Below are positions 5,984 through 12,071 of a stretch of 12,365 nucleotides of DNA, in pieces; position 1 is the first letter of the stretch; every line of letters starts with the position of its first letter. Origin of the DNA: Oscillospiraceae bacterium (GTDB taxonomy: Bacteria > Bacillota > Clostridia > Oscillospirales > Oscillospiraceae). Both the position numbers and the translations under genes were made by a program. The stretch spans positions 1 through 12,365 of the forward strand of contig JAFXBH010000315.1 in NCBI GenBank assembly GCA_017521875.1, written 5' to 3'. Below the pieces are notes generated by a model. That model made no database searches. It was not told where the DNA came from and saw nothing but the letters and a program-made list of their open reading frames with translations.

Positions 5984-6020
5984 AAAAAGGGGGAGAGTCG
6001 CAAGACTCTCCCTTGTTTTT
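5984..6020. terminator. Bidirectional intrinsic terminator between uppP and thiT
   Basis: A perfect 9-bp stem, GGGAGAGTC (5991-5999) with GACTCTCCC (6004-6012), closes a GCAA loop. TTGTTTTT follows on the plus strand and, through AAAAAA at 5983-5988, a U-run follows on the minus strand. It serves both convergent genes. The thiT stop codon lies in the plus-strand T-tract. Confidence 0.9.
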
Positions 6021-6561
6021 ATTCTTGGGGCAGCAGGTATTTTTTTACCGGTGTGTTCATCAGGATCACGCCCACCACCAGCACCAAAACCGTGCAGGCC
6101 AGCATATAGGCGCCGTTGTACAGCGCGGAATAGACCCATGGAGTAGTCATGGTCATACCGAAGAAACTTTCCGGCATATACTCTGCCCAGATAGTTGCGC
6201 CCACCACATAATGCACCAGAAAACGGACGGCGCAGGCGATCAGAGCGGCAGGGATGAACTTACCCTTAAACAGACCGGCCACGCCCAGCACCATATAGGC
6301 GATCAGGTAATCGCCCAGGAAACTCTGCCAGCCGACGAATCCGCCGGAACTGCCAAGCAGCGCCTGCAAAATGCCGTGGGCGGTGGTGGCGATCATACCG
6401 GGGCCAAATCCCCAACGGACGCAGAACAGGATGATGGGCAGCATACCCAGGTCTACCGAGCCGCCCCAGGGGAATTTGTAAAAGGGCAGCAGGCTGAGGA
6501 TCTCAGCCATTGCGATGAGGATTGCGCCCTCCGTCAGGGCGCGAAGTTTTTGCTTTTGCAT
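6019..6561 (-). CDS. thiT: Energy-coupled thiamine transporter substrate component ThiT
   Basis: A 180-residue membrane protein of the ThiT family, the substrate-binding S component that joins the shared ECF ATPase module (encoded elsewhere) to import thiamine. About six hydrophobic helices are visible. The sequence has the N-terminal RALTEGAILIAMAEILSLLP, GGSVDLGMLPI and the aromatic stretch YVVGATIWAEYMP that in ThiT lines the thiamine pocket. The strongest support is upstream: a TPP riboswitch with an intrinsic terminator immediately precedes it on the same strand. ATG 6559-6561 follows AAGGAGG at seven bases. The gene is alone in its transcript, driven by the promoter at 6789-6816, and ends at the bidirectional terminator. 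With thiamine pyrophosphate abundant, expression should be switched off. Confidence 0.94.
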   Translation of the reverse strand: MQKQKLRALTEGAILIAMAEILSLLPFYKFPWGGSVDLGMLPIILFCVRWGFGPGMIATTAHGILQALLGSSGGFVGWQSFLGDYLIAYMVLGVAGLFKGKFIPAALIACAVRFLVHYVVGATIWAEYMPESFFGMTMTTPWVYSALYNGAYMLACTVLVLVVGVILMNTPVKKYLLPQE

Positions 6562-6592
6562 AAATGAACCTCCTTGCCGATTTTAACGGCCA

Positions 6593-6617
6593 AGGGCAAA
6601 AACAGTTGTTTTGCCCT
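6593..6617 (-). other. Hairpin between the riboswitch terminator and the thiT ribosome binding site
   Basis: AGGGCAAAA and TTTTGCCCT form a perfect 9-bp stem with a seven-base loop, starting directly after the terminator's U-tract on the minus strand. No U-tract follows it. A smaller GCCG/CGGC helix lies between it and AAGGAGG. It might stabilise the mRNA 5' end after read-through or be a second regulatory element; the function is unknown. Confidence 0.45.
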
Positions 6618-6663
6618 AAAAATAAAATTACCGCACTGCAACCGTCTAGGTGCAATGCGGTAA
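6618..6663 (-). terminator. Riboswitch-controlled intrinsic terminator of thiT
   Basis: On the minus strand TTACCGCATTGCA (6663-6651) pairs with TGCAGTGCGGTAA (6640-6628) in a 13-bp stem with one G-U, followed by TTTTATTTTT (6627-6618). Its ten-base loop, CCTAGACGGT, is complementary to aptamer bases 6698-6688 with one bulge, which gives a candidate antiterminator. Confidence 0.88.
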
Positions 6664-6680
6664 AATTACCTCATTTATGC

Positions 6681-6769
6681 ATCTTTTCCTACGACGGTAC
6701 TGACCGTATCAGGTTCACGGGTCAAGACTAACAGTCTTATCTCAGCCGGTGTACCGGCTCCCCGAAGAC
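6681..6769 (-). ncRNA. TPP riboswitch (THI element)
   Basis: On the minus strand the region contains the conserved THI-element blocks in order: CTTCGGGG-AGCC, then GGCTGAGA (6747-6740), ACCCGTGAACCTGAT (6722-6708), a small ACGGT/ACCGT hairpin, and CGTAGGAAAAG. The terminal GTCTT (6769-6765) can pair with AAGAT (6685-6681) as P1, including one G-U. It lies between a consensus promoter and an intrinsic terminator in front of thiT, which fits transcription-termination control by thiamine pyrophosphate. Confidence 0.95.
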
Positions 6770-6788
6770 GTTGTATGCGATTAAGGAC

Positions 6789-6816
6789 ATTATACCGCGT
6801 CCGCGAAATTTGTCAA
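6789..6816 (-). promoter_or_regulatory. Consensus promoter of the riboswitch-thiT transcript
   Basis: On the minus strand a perfect TTGACA (6816-6811) and a perfect TATAAT (6794-6789) are 16 bases apart. The -35 box contains the TGA stop codon of the HIT gene, so promoter and upstream gene overlap. The start point would be near 6782, about 12 bases ahead of the riboswitch. Confidence 0.85.
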
Positions 6817-7151
6817 GCCATTTGCAGAGACAATTCTTTGCCGCCCAGAATGTGAAAATGGAGGTGGTGGACAGTCTGCCCGGCATCCTGGCCGCAGTTA
6901 CTTACCACCCGGTATCCGCCGGTGAGGTTTTCCGCGGCGGCAATCTGGGGAATCACTTCAAAAATGTGGGCCACAACGGCACTGTTGTAGGGCGTGATGT
7001 CGTTGACGCTGCCCAAATGCTCCTTGGGAATCACCAAAATGTGGGTAGGCGCCATGGGGTTGATATCCCGGAATGCGTATACCAGTTCGTCTTCATAAAC
7101 GGTGGTGGAGGGGATCTCCCCGGCCACGATCTTACAAAAAATGCAGTCCAT
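6813..7151 (-). CDS. HIT-family (HinT-like) nucleotide hydrolase
   Basis: A 112-residue histidine triad protein of the Hint branch, a small cytosolic phosphoramidase that acts on purine nucleoside phosphoramidates. The triad HLHFHIL (96-102) is intact, with His98 as the expected nucleophile. The N-terminus has CIFCKI with Cys3 and Cys6, and PTHILVIPKEHL with His37 and His45, the usual zinc-binding arrangement of Gram-positive members. The length is typical. The ATG at 7149-7151 follows AAGGAGG at about six bases. It lies 11 bases after the COG2426 gene and is probably co-transcribed with it. Its TGA stop lies inside the -35 box of the next promoter. The exact physiological substrate is unknown for this family in Clostridia. 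Confidence 0.95.
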   Translation of the reverse strand: MDCIFCKIVAGEIPSTTVYEDELVYAFRDINPMAPTHILVIPKEHLGSVNDITPYNSAVVAHIFEVIPQIAAAENLTGGYRVVSNCGQDAGQTVHHLHFHILGGKELSLQMA

Positions 7152-7162
7152 ATATATCCTCC

Positions 7163-7633
7163 TTAGAATCCAAATGCGGCAAACACGCCGGTGGTACCCA
7201 GCGCCATAATAACACCTGCGATCATTACGCCCAGGCAGACAGACAACACAGTGGATTTAAAGCCCATATCCAGGAAACTGGCGCCCAACGCGCCGGTCCA
7301 GGCGCCTGTGCCGGGAATGGGGATTCCCACAAACAGCATCAGGGCAATAAACAAGCCACCCCGGCCGGCGGTTTTCACCAGTTTTTGGCCGGCTTTTTCT
7401 CCTTTGTCCAGACAGAAGGTGAAAAATTTACCGATGAATCGCTTGTTGCTTCCCCAAACCAAAATTTTTCTTGCGAAAAAGTAAATAAAGGGCACAGGGA
7501 GCATATTGCCGATGGCACAGATCATCAGGGCCAGGGGGAAGGGAATGTCCATACCCAGGGCGATGGGCATTGCGCCCCGCAGTTCCACAATGGGCACCAT
7601 CGAAATAAAAAAAACAGTCAAATACTTGGCCAT
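7163..7633 (-). CDS. COG2426/PF06695 small membrane protein (putative small multidrug export family)
   Basis: A 156-residue hydrophobic protein with about four or five membrane segments. It carries the family signatures PIVELRGAMPIALG (14-27), near the N-terminus, and a GIPIPGTGAWTGALG loop in the second half. It fits PF06695, annotated as putative small multi-drug export protein, although the transport activity is poorly supported for the family and the true substrate is unknown. ATG 7631-7633 has AGGAG seven bases upstream. An extended -10 promoter is visible at 7664-7692. The HIT gene follows after 11 bases, making a likely two-gene operon, but no functional link between the two is evident. 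The fold is related to DedA/SNARE-associated proteins, which would be the main alternative reading. Confidence 0.85.
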   Translation of the reverse strand: MAKYLTVFFISMVPIVELRGAMPIALGMDIPFPLALMICAIGNMLPVPFIYFFARKILVWGSNKRFIGKFFTFCLDKGEKAGQKLVKTAGRGGLFIALMLFVGIPIPGTGAWTGALGASFLDMGFKSTVLSVCLGVMIAGVIMALGTTGVFAAFGF

Positions 7634-7663
7634 TTACAAACTCCTAACATTGTTACTGGGGAT

Positions 7664-7692
7664 AGTTTACCACAAATGCACCATAAATGCAA
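7664..7692 (-). promoter_or_regulatory. Predicted promoter of the COG2426-HIT operon
   Basis: On the minus strand TTGCAT (7692-7687) and TAAACT (7669-7664) are 17 bases apart. TGG directly before the -10 gives an extended -10 element. The start point would be about 25 bases before the start codon. Confidence 0.55.
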
Positions 7693-7696
7693 CCGG

Positions 7697-7731
7697 GAGA
7701 AAATAGAAAGGGCAGCCTGTGGCTGCCCTTT
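7697..7731 (-). terminator. Intrinsic terminator of the lipoprotein gene
   Basis: AAAGGGCAGCC (7707-7717) and GGCTGCCCTTT (7721-7731) form a perfect 11-bp stem with a three-base loop. On the minus strand it is followed by CTATTTTCTC, a moderate U-rich tail. It lies 7 bases after the lipoprotein stop codon. Confidence 0.85.
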
Positions 7732-7738
7732 GCAAGTG

Positions 7739-9331
7739 TTATTGGGAAACTTTTGCGGCGGCGGTGATGGTAAAGGTGTTGTACCCCTTTACAAAAGTGA
7801 AATCACCTGTGGCTTCTCCGGAGGGCTGTTGATTTGAGGGCATTTCCGGCCACTGCGAACCTTCCGGGGGAGTCATACCTTCCGGCCTTTCCGGCCGCTG
7901 CGAACCTTCCGGGGGCGTCATGCCTTCCGGCCTTTCCGGCCGCTCCATGCCATCCGGCGGTGTCATACCCTCCGGCGGCGTCATACCCTCCGGCATCTGA
8001 CCGCCTATAGGATTACCGCCCTGGACGCTGCCGGCGTAGCCAAACAGTTGACTGTCTCCCCGATAGAGTTGATATGAGCCCTCTGTCAGATCAGGGGAGG
8101 ACAGAATCATATACTGGAACGCATTGACAGGGATTGCGGTCAAAACGGTGGTGTCGCCTTGCTTCAAAGTGTAGGTCTGTCCGCCGTTCTGCCGGCCGCT
8201 GAAAGAGAACAGGGCAGAGGTCTGTACCGCTTCAAACCGATCCAGCATATTGCCGGTGGCAACTACCGTGCCGCCCCGGATATACACGCCCTTGTCGGCG
8301 TCGATACCCGCGTCGCCGGAAGTGCCGCAGGCAGAGGCGATCACCGTGCCGCCGTCGATCACCAACCAGCCGTTGGAGTCGATGCCGTCGCCCTCACCGG
8401 TCTCACCGGTAACGGCAATGTCCACCGTGCCGCCCCGAATGGCGGTAACGGACACGTTGTCTTCGTTGGTGTTGATGCCGTCGTTGCCGGAGCGGATTTT
8501 GATGTTGCCGCCCAGCACCGTCAGGTGCATTTCGGAATCCAAACCCTCGTTGGCGGCGTTGATGGTCAGTTTGCCGTCGCCGCCACCGGTTCTGCCGTTA
8601 TAGATATTCATAGACATTTTGGAGTAGAATGCGCCGTCATACTTGTGGAGTTTTTCGCTGTCCTCCACTTCCGTGCCGTCTTCGTTCAGCACAACGCTCT
8701 CGTAAATACGGGCCACATAGGAGCCGTTGACGGTGTTTTCTGAGCCATCGGCAATGACCACATTGGCGCCTGCCTTGGCAGTGTCTACTTCCATAGTGGC
8801 AGTGTCCTCATCCTTGTTGCCGCATTCATATACATTGTAGAAGATCACCGCCGGGGCGACGGTGCAGGTGATGTCCATACCGTCTAATACCAGCGTAACC
8901 ACGGCGTTGGGGTCTTTTTTGGCGTCCTTGCCCAAATCCACCGCAATCTGACCGGCAGAGAGTTTGCCGGACAGGATGTATGCACCGGGTTTGGCGATGT
9001 GGACTACGGTGTGGGCGTCGGCCTCTTCTTTGGTGTGTTCGTCTTCTTTTGTGCCTTCGCCGTAGGTGAAATCTTTACCGGCTTCGTAGTAGACGATGTC
9101 CTTGGCGGCGTAAACCGCGGCGGTAGTATCGGTGGAGATAGGTTGACCGTCTACGGTGATACCGCTGTCCGACAGGGAAATGGCGGGGGCGTTTTCAATC
9201 ACCGGGGTGTTTTGGGCGGAATCCTCCGTCGGGGTGGAATTTTCGGGATTGTTATTGGGTTTTTTACCGGAACAAGCGCTGAGCAAAAGACAAAGCGCCA
9301 GCGTACCTGCAAGGATTTTATGCAGTTTCAT
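7739..9331 (-). CDS. Lipoprotein with Cthe_2159-type carbohydrate-binding domain and repeat tail
   Basis: A 530-residue predicted lipoprotein. The N-terminus is a lipoprotein signal with lipobox LSAC and Cys20, then a Pro/Asn/Ser/Thr-rich linker to about residue 50. The main part (about 55-440) resembles the Cthe_2159 family (PF14262), cell-surface beta-helix proteins linked to plant polysaccharide binding. Residues 250-362 repeat a GDGI(D/N)...GGTV pattern expected of parallel beta-helix coils. Residues 446-500 form a Pro/Glu/Gly/Met-rich tail, MPEGMTPPEG-like, partly a 15-residue duplication, followed by a short GDFTFVKGYNTFTI end. I chose ATG 9329-9331 because GGAGG lies seven bases upstream and the signal peptide begins there; the frame stays open to 9484 but would run through the udk terminator. 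It is a single-gene unit with its own promoter and terminator. The ligand is not deducible. Confidence 0.82.
   Translation of the reverse strand: MKLHKILAGTLALCLLLSACSGKKPNNNPENSTPTEDSAQNTPVIENAPAISLSDSGITVDGQPISTDTTAAVYAAKDIVYYEAGKDFTYGEGTKEDEHTKEEADAHTVVHIAKPGAYILSGKLSAGQIAVDLGKDAKKDPNAVVTLVLDGMDITCTVAPAVIFYNVYECGNKDEDTATMEVDTAKAGANVVIADGSENTVNGSYVARIYESVVLNEDGTEVEDSEKLHKYDGAFYSKMSMNIYNGRTGGGDGKLTINAANEGLDSEMHLTVLGGNIKIRSGNDGINTNEDNVSVTAIRGGTVDIAVTGETGEGDGIDSNGWLVIDGGTVIASACGTSGDAGIDADKGVYIRGGTVVATGNMLDRFEAVQTSALFSFSGRQNGGQTYTLKQGDTTVLTAIPVNAFQYMILSSPDLTEGSYQLYRGDSQLFGYAGSVQGGNPIGGQMPEGMTPPEGMTPPDGMERPERPEGMTPPEGSQRPERPEGMTPPEGSQWPEMPSNQQPSGEATGDFTFVKGYNTFTITAAAKVSQ
7853..7942. repeat. 45-bp tandem duplication inside the lipoprotein gene
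   Basis: Two adjacent 45-base units (7853-7897 and 7898-7942) match at 43 positions and encode a 15-residue period, RPERPEGMTPPEGSQ. Flanking DNA to about 7990 carries shorter, more decayed PEGMTPP coding repeats, so the array probably grew by slippage or unequal exchange. Confidence 0.85.
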
Positions 9332-9354
9332 ACAAGGACCTCCATGTTTTGATA

Positions 9355-9383
9355 CTTTTACCATAAAAGGTGATTTTGAACAA
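9355..9383 (-). promoter_or_regulatory. Possible promoter of the lipoprotein gene
   Basis: On the minus strand TTGTTC (9383-9378) and TAAAAG (9360-9355) are 17 bases apart, with TGG directly before the -10 box as an extended -10. Both hexamers have two mismatches. The position, shortly before GGAGG and the ATG at 9331, is suitable. Confidence 0.4.
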
Positions 9384-9404
9384 AAATCGAAAGAAGTGTA
9401 ACCA

Positions 9405-9441
9405 AAATGTAAATATTCGGGGCGAATTTTATCGCCCCGAA
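9405..9441 (-). terminator. Intrinsic terminator after udk
   Basis: TTCGGGGCGA (9416-9425) and TCGCCCCGAA (9432-9441) form a perfect 10-bp stem with a six-base loop. On the minus strand it is followed by TATTTACATTTT, a moderate U-rich tail. It lies 9 bases after the udk stop codon. Confidence 0.85.
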
Positions 9442-9449
9442 CAGAGATT

Positions 9450-10067
9450 TTATGTATGGAGATGTCTGCGGATTCGGTCTTCAATCATTTCTAAGGCCAC
9501 CAGATTCTTGCCGCCCTCCGGCACGATGATGTTGGCAAACTTTTTACTGGGCTCTACATATTGCTCGTGCATGGGCTTCACCGTCTGCTGATACTGCTGC
9601 AGTACCGACTGCAGAGACCTGCCTCTCTTTTCCACATCCCGCTTGATTCGGCGGCACAGACGGATATCCGCGTCGGTATCCACGAAGATGCGAATGTCCA
9701 TCAAATCCCGCAGGGCAGGATCCTGGAAAATGAGAATGCCCTCCACAATGATCACCCGGGAGGGGTTGATCCGGGTCACCGCATCGCTGCGGTTGTGGAC
9801 AGAAAAATCATACACCGGACAGTCAATGGCCTGTCCTTTCCGAAGCAGATCCAACTGCTACACCATCAGGTCGGTGTCAAATGCTGCCGGCTCGTCGTAG
9901 TTAAGCAAGCACCGCTCCTCGTAAGTCAGTTCGTCGTGGCGCTTGTAGTAATTGTCGTGGCTCAGCACCGTGGCAACATCGCCGAATTTGTTAAGGAGAT
10001 TCTTCATCAGAGTGGTTTTGCCGCTGCCGCTGCCGCCGGCAATGCCGATGACCAAAATGTCTTCCAT
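9450..10067 (-). pseudogene. udk: Uridine kinase with in-frame amber codon (interrupted udk)
   Basis: The frame from ATG 10067 to TAA 9450 is 206 codons, the normal length of uridine kinase, which phosphorylates uridine and cytidine in pyrimidine salvage. The P-loop GIAGGSGSGKTT (8-19), SHDNYYK and YDEPAAFDTDLM are intact. After VIIVEGIL come FVDTDADIRLCRRIKRD and YVEPSKKFANIIVPEGG, all in the same frame. Codon 70 (9860-9858) is TAG, between DLMV and QLDLLRKG; E. coli has Glu (LLLEHLQALKRG) there, so one GAG-to-TAG change would explain it. No frameshift or other damage is seen, which points to a recent mutation, a sequencing error or read-through. Restart at the TTG 9852-9854 would lack the P-loop. 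SD GAGGG precedes the ATG by seven bases; murI ends 9 bases upstream, so the two form an operon. Confidence 0.9.
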
Positions 10068-10076
10068 AGGATGCCC

Positions 10077-10838
10077 TCACTTTTCTAAAAGTTCAAAGGA
10101 AAGTTGCAAAATTTCCGGTGTCTCCAAGGAGTTTTCCATGGTGATATTGCCGCCGGTGGCCAGCAGGAGACCTGCCTGTTCCAAACAACGCCGGGTCTGC
10201 CGGGCTGTGCCTTCACCGCCGTCCAACAGGAGGGTATGGCTGCCTAAAATGGCGGAAATGGTGTCTTTTACAAAGGGATAGTGGGTGCAGCCCAGCACCA
10301 GGGCGTCCAATTTGCCGATGTAGGGATTCAGAAGATCCCGGAGGAGGGCTTCCGTCTCCGGGGAATCGGCCTTGCCTTGCTCGATAAGAGCCACCAAACC
10401 GGGGGCAGGAATTCGTTCCACTTGCACTTCCGGAAACCGCTCCAGCAGGTGGGTCAGTTTTTCTTCCCGCAATGTTACAGGGGTGGCCAAAATGCCGATT
10501 TTCCCGGCGGGGAAACGGTCTACCGCCAATTTCAGCGCCGGCTCGATGCCGATGATAATGGTATCGGGATAGGTCTGTCGCAGAAGATCAATGGCGGCGG
10601 CGGTGGCGGTGTTGCAGGCTACTACCAGGGCTTTTACCCCCCAGGAAAGCAGCCGCTTAGCATTTTGCAGGGTCAGTTCCCGGACTTGTTCCGTGGATTT
10701 TTCACCGTAGGGGGCGTTGGCGGAGTCACCGAAGTAGAGATAATTCTCATTGGGCATCAGTTGTACCAACTCCCGCAGGACGCTGATGCCCCCCACACCG
10801 GAGTCAAACACCGCAATATAGTCTTCTTTCCGGGCCAA
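10077..10838 (-). CDS. murI: Glutamate racemase
   Basis: A 253-residue cytosolic racemase making D-glutamate for peptidoglycan. The family motifs are intact: AVFDSGVGG (9-17, with Asp12 and Ser13), NAPYGEKS, VVACNTATA with catalytic Cys75, and VLGCTHYPF with catalytic Cys184 and His186. The start is assigned to TTG 10836-10838: AGGTGA pairs with the 5' part of the anti-Shine-Dalgarno sequence at suitable distance, homology begins at once, and a near-consensus promoter lies only 28 bases upstream. The reading frame stays open to 10943 but that extension crosses the promoter. udk follows after 9 bases, its Shine-Dalgarno sequence overlapping the murI TGA stop, so the two are co-transcribed. The gene is divergent from the eut genes. 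Confidence 0.95.
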   Translation of the reverse strand: MARKEDYIAVFDSGVGGISVLRELVQLMPNENYLYFGDSANAPYGEKSTEQVRELTLQNAKRLLSWGVKALVVACNTATAAAIDLLRQTYPDTIIIGIEPALKLAVDRFPAGKIGILATPVTLREEKLTHLLERFPEVQVERIPAPGLVALIEQGKADSPETEALLRDLLNPYIGKLDALVLGCTHYPFVKDTISAILGSHTLLLDGGEGTARQTRRCLEQAGLLLATGGNITMENSLETPEILQLSFELLEK

Positions 10839-10865
10839 ATCCTCACCTGCTTTCTGTTTTTTTCT

Positions 10866-10894
10866 ATTATAGCAGAGAAAAATCCCACTTTCAA
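10866..10894 (-). promoter_or_regulatory. Predicted promoter of the murI-udk operon
   Basis: On the minus strand TTGAAA (10894-10889) and a perfect TATAAT (10871-10866) are 17 bases apart. The start point would be near 10859, about 20 bases before the TTG start codon, which supports that start choice. Confidence 0.8.
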
Positions 10895-10991
10895 CACAAA
10901 AGAAAACCTCTTTGAAAAATGGAATTAGGGGGTATTTTTGCACATACTTTCCTCCATTTGGGAAATACTGCTACCAAAAGGCGGTGTAACC

Positions 10992-12071
10992 ATGGAATCA
11001 TTCTCCTGTAAAACAGAAATTATCTCCGGCGTGGGGGCGATTTGGGAATTGTCCCGATTGCACGCCAAGCGGGTGCTGGTAGTGGCAGACCCTTATTTTG
11101 AAAAAACCGATCTGCCGGAAAAATTACGAAAAGCGCTGCAGGCCGAAGCAGTGGAATTTTTCTACCGGGTGCAGCCTGACCCTACGGTGGAATTGTCGGC
11201 AGAGGGCACGGCGGCGGTACAGGCGTTCCAACCGGACACGGTGGTGGCATTGGGCGGCGGCAGCGCCATGGACTGCGCCAAGGCCATGGCCTATTTTTCC
11301 GGTCTGCCCATTCGCCTTGTGGCCATTCCCACCACCTCCGGGTCAGGTTCGGAGGCAACAAACTTTGCGGTACTGACCCATAACGGCGTCAAACACCCGT
11401 TGATCGATCCCTCCTTACAGCCGGAACTGGCTATTTTGGACGGAAATCTCTTAAATTCCCTGCCCAAAAGCCTGATTGCCGACGCGGGGTTCGACATTCT
11501 CGCCCACGCGGCAGAGAGTTTTGTAGCCACCGGGGCGGGAGCGATCTCCCGTTCTTTGGCCCGGGATGCGTTCACCACGGCGCTGGTGTATCTGCCCCCA
11601 TCGTTCCACGGGGATACCCGGGTGCGTCAGCAGGTGCATCTGGCGGCAACCATGGCGGGCGTAGCCTTTTCCCAATCGGGATTGGGTGTGTGCCACGCGC
11701 TCGCCCACGCGTTGGGTGGCCAATTTCATTTACCCCACGGCCGGCTGAATGCTATTTTGCTTCCGGCGGTGATGGAAGCCAATCAAGAGGCCAATCCCCA
11801 CTATGCCGACCTTGCCCGGGGAGCGGGATTAGGGGGCACGGCAGACAGTATGGCGGTGCGAAATCTGAAAAATGCCCTCCGGCGTCTGCGGAAAGAACTG
11901 CAACTGCCGGCAACATTGGCGCAGGCCGGTGTGCCGTCCCAAAAAGTGCGGGAAAACTGGGCCGCCATCACCCAATCGGCCTTATCAGATCCCTGTTGCG
12001 CCACCAATCCGGTGCGGCCGGATAAACAGATGGTGGAGAGTATTTTGGAGCAGGTGACAGGTGTTGGATAA
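10992..12071 (+). CDS. eutG: Iron-containing alcohol dehydrogenase, EutG/PduQ type
   Basis: A 359-residue iron-dependent alcohol dehydrogenase, expected to reduce the acetaldehyde formed from ethanolamine to ethanol with NADH, usually in or near a bacterial microcompartment. The nucleotide-binding part has GGGSAMDCAKA (88-98) and AIPTTSGSGSEAT (111-123). The metal ligands are Asp168 and His172 (FDILAHAAE), His235 (GVCHALAH) and His249 (FHLPHG), with the D-x3-H and H-x13-H spacing of the family. The ending, ALSDPCCATNPVRPDKQ, aligns with PduQ/EutG tails. EutA beginning inside its last codons favours EutG over PduQ. The ATG at 10992 follows AAGGCGGTG. A TTG at 10938 is also in frame but less likely. 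No ligand-controlled antiterminator, cobalamin riboswitch or clear promoter is recognisable in the 97 bases before the ATG. Confidence 0.88.
   Translation: MESFSCKTEIISGVGAIWELSRLHAKRVLVVADPYFEKTDLPEKLRKALQAEAVEFFYRVQPDPTVELSAEGTAAVQAFQPDTVVALGGGSAMDCAKAMAYFSGLPIRLVAIPTTSGSGSEATNFAVLTHNGVKHPLIDPSLQPELAILDGNLLNSLPKSLIADAGFDILAHAAESFVATGAGAISRSLARDAFTTALVYLPPSFHGDTRVRQQVHLAATMAGVAFSQSGLGVCHALAHALGGQFHLPHGRLNAILLPAVMEANQEANPHYADLARGAGLGGTADSMAVRNLKNALRRLRKELQLPATLAQAGVPSQKVRENWAAITQSALSDPCCATNPVRPDKQMVESILEQVTGVG

Noticed and set aside
5846..6139. Small minus-strand open frame over the family C repeat, and its plus-strand counterpart ending at 5983
   Set aside because: The product consists of the translated palindromic repeat plus a frame shadow of thiT, a well-known source of spurious annotations.
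7073..7837. Plus-strand open frame of 254 codons
   Set aside because: It covers the antisense of parts of three minus-strand genes and their terminators; composition is His/Gln/Gly-rich as usual for antisense frames.
9332..9484. N-terminal extension of the lipoprotein
   Set aside because: It would run through the udk terminator and udk 3' end and place the signal peptide internally.
9858..9860. Genome-wide amber reassignment or pyrrolysine insertion in udk
   Set aside because: Two other genes in the window end in TAG at their natural length, uridine kinases do not use pyrrolysine, and no suppressor tRNA or pyl gene is visible.
10839..10943. N-terminal extension of glutamate racemase
   Set aside because: It crosses a near-consensus promoter, and family homology begins at the TTG at 10838.
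10938..10991. Earlier TTG start for the alcohol dehydrogenase
   Set aside because: The added 18 residues have no counterpart in EutG/PduQ proteins, and the ATG at 10992 has a suitable ribosome binding site; retained only as an alternative.
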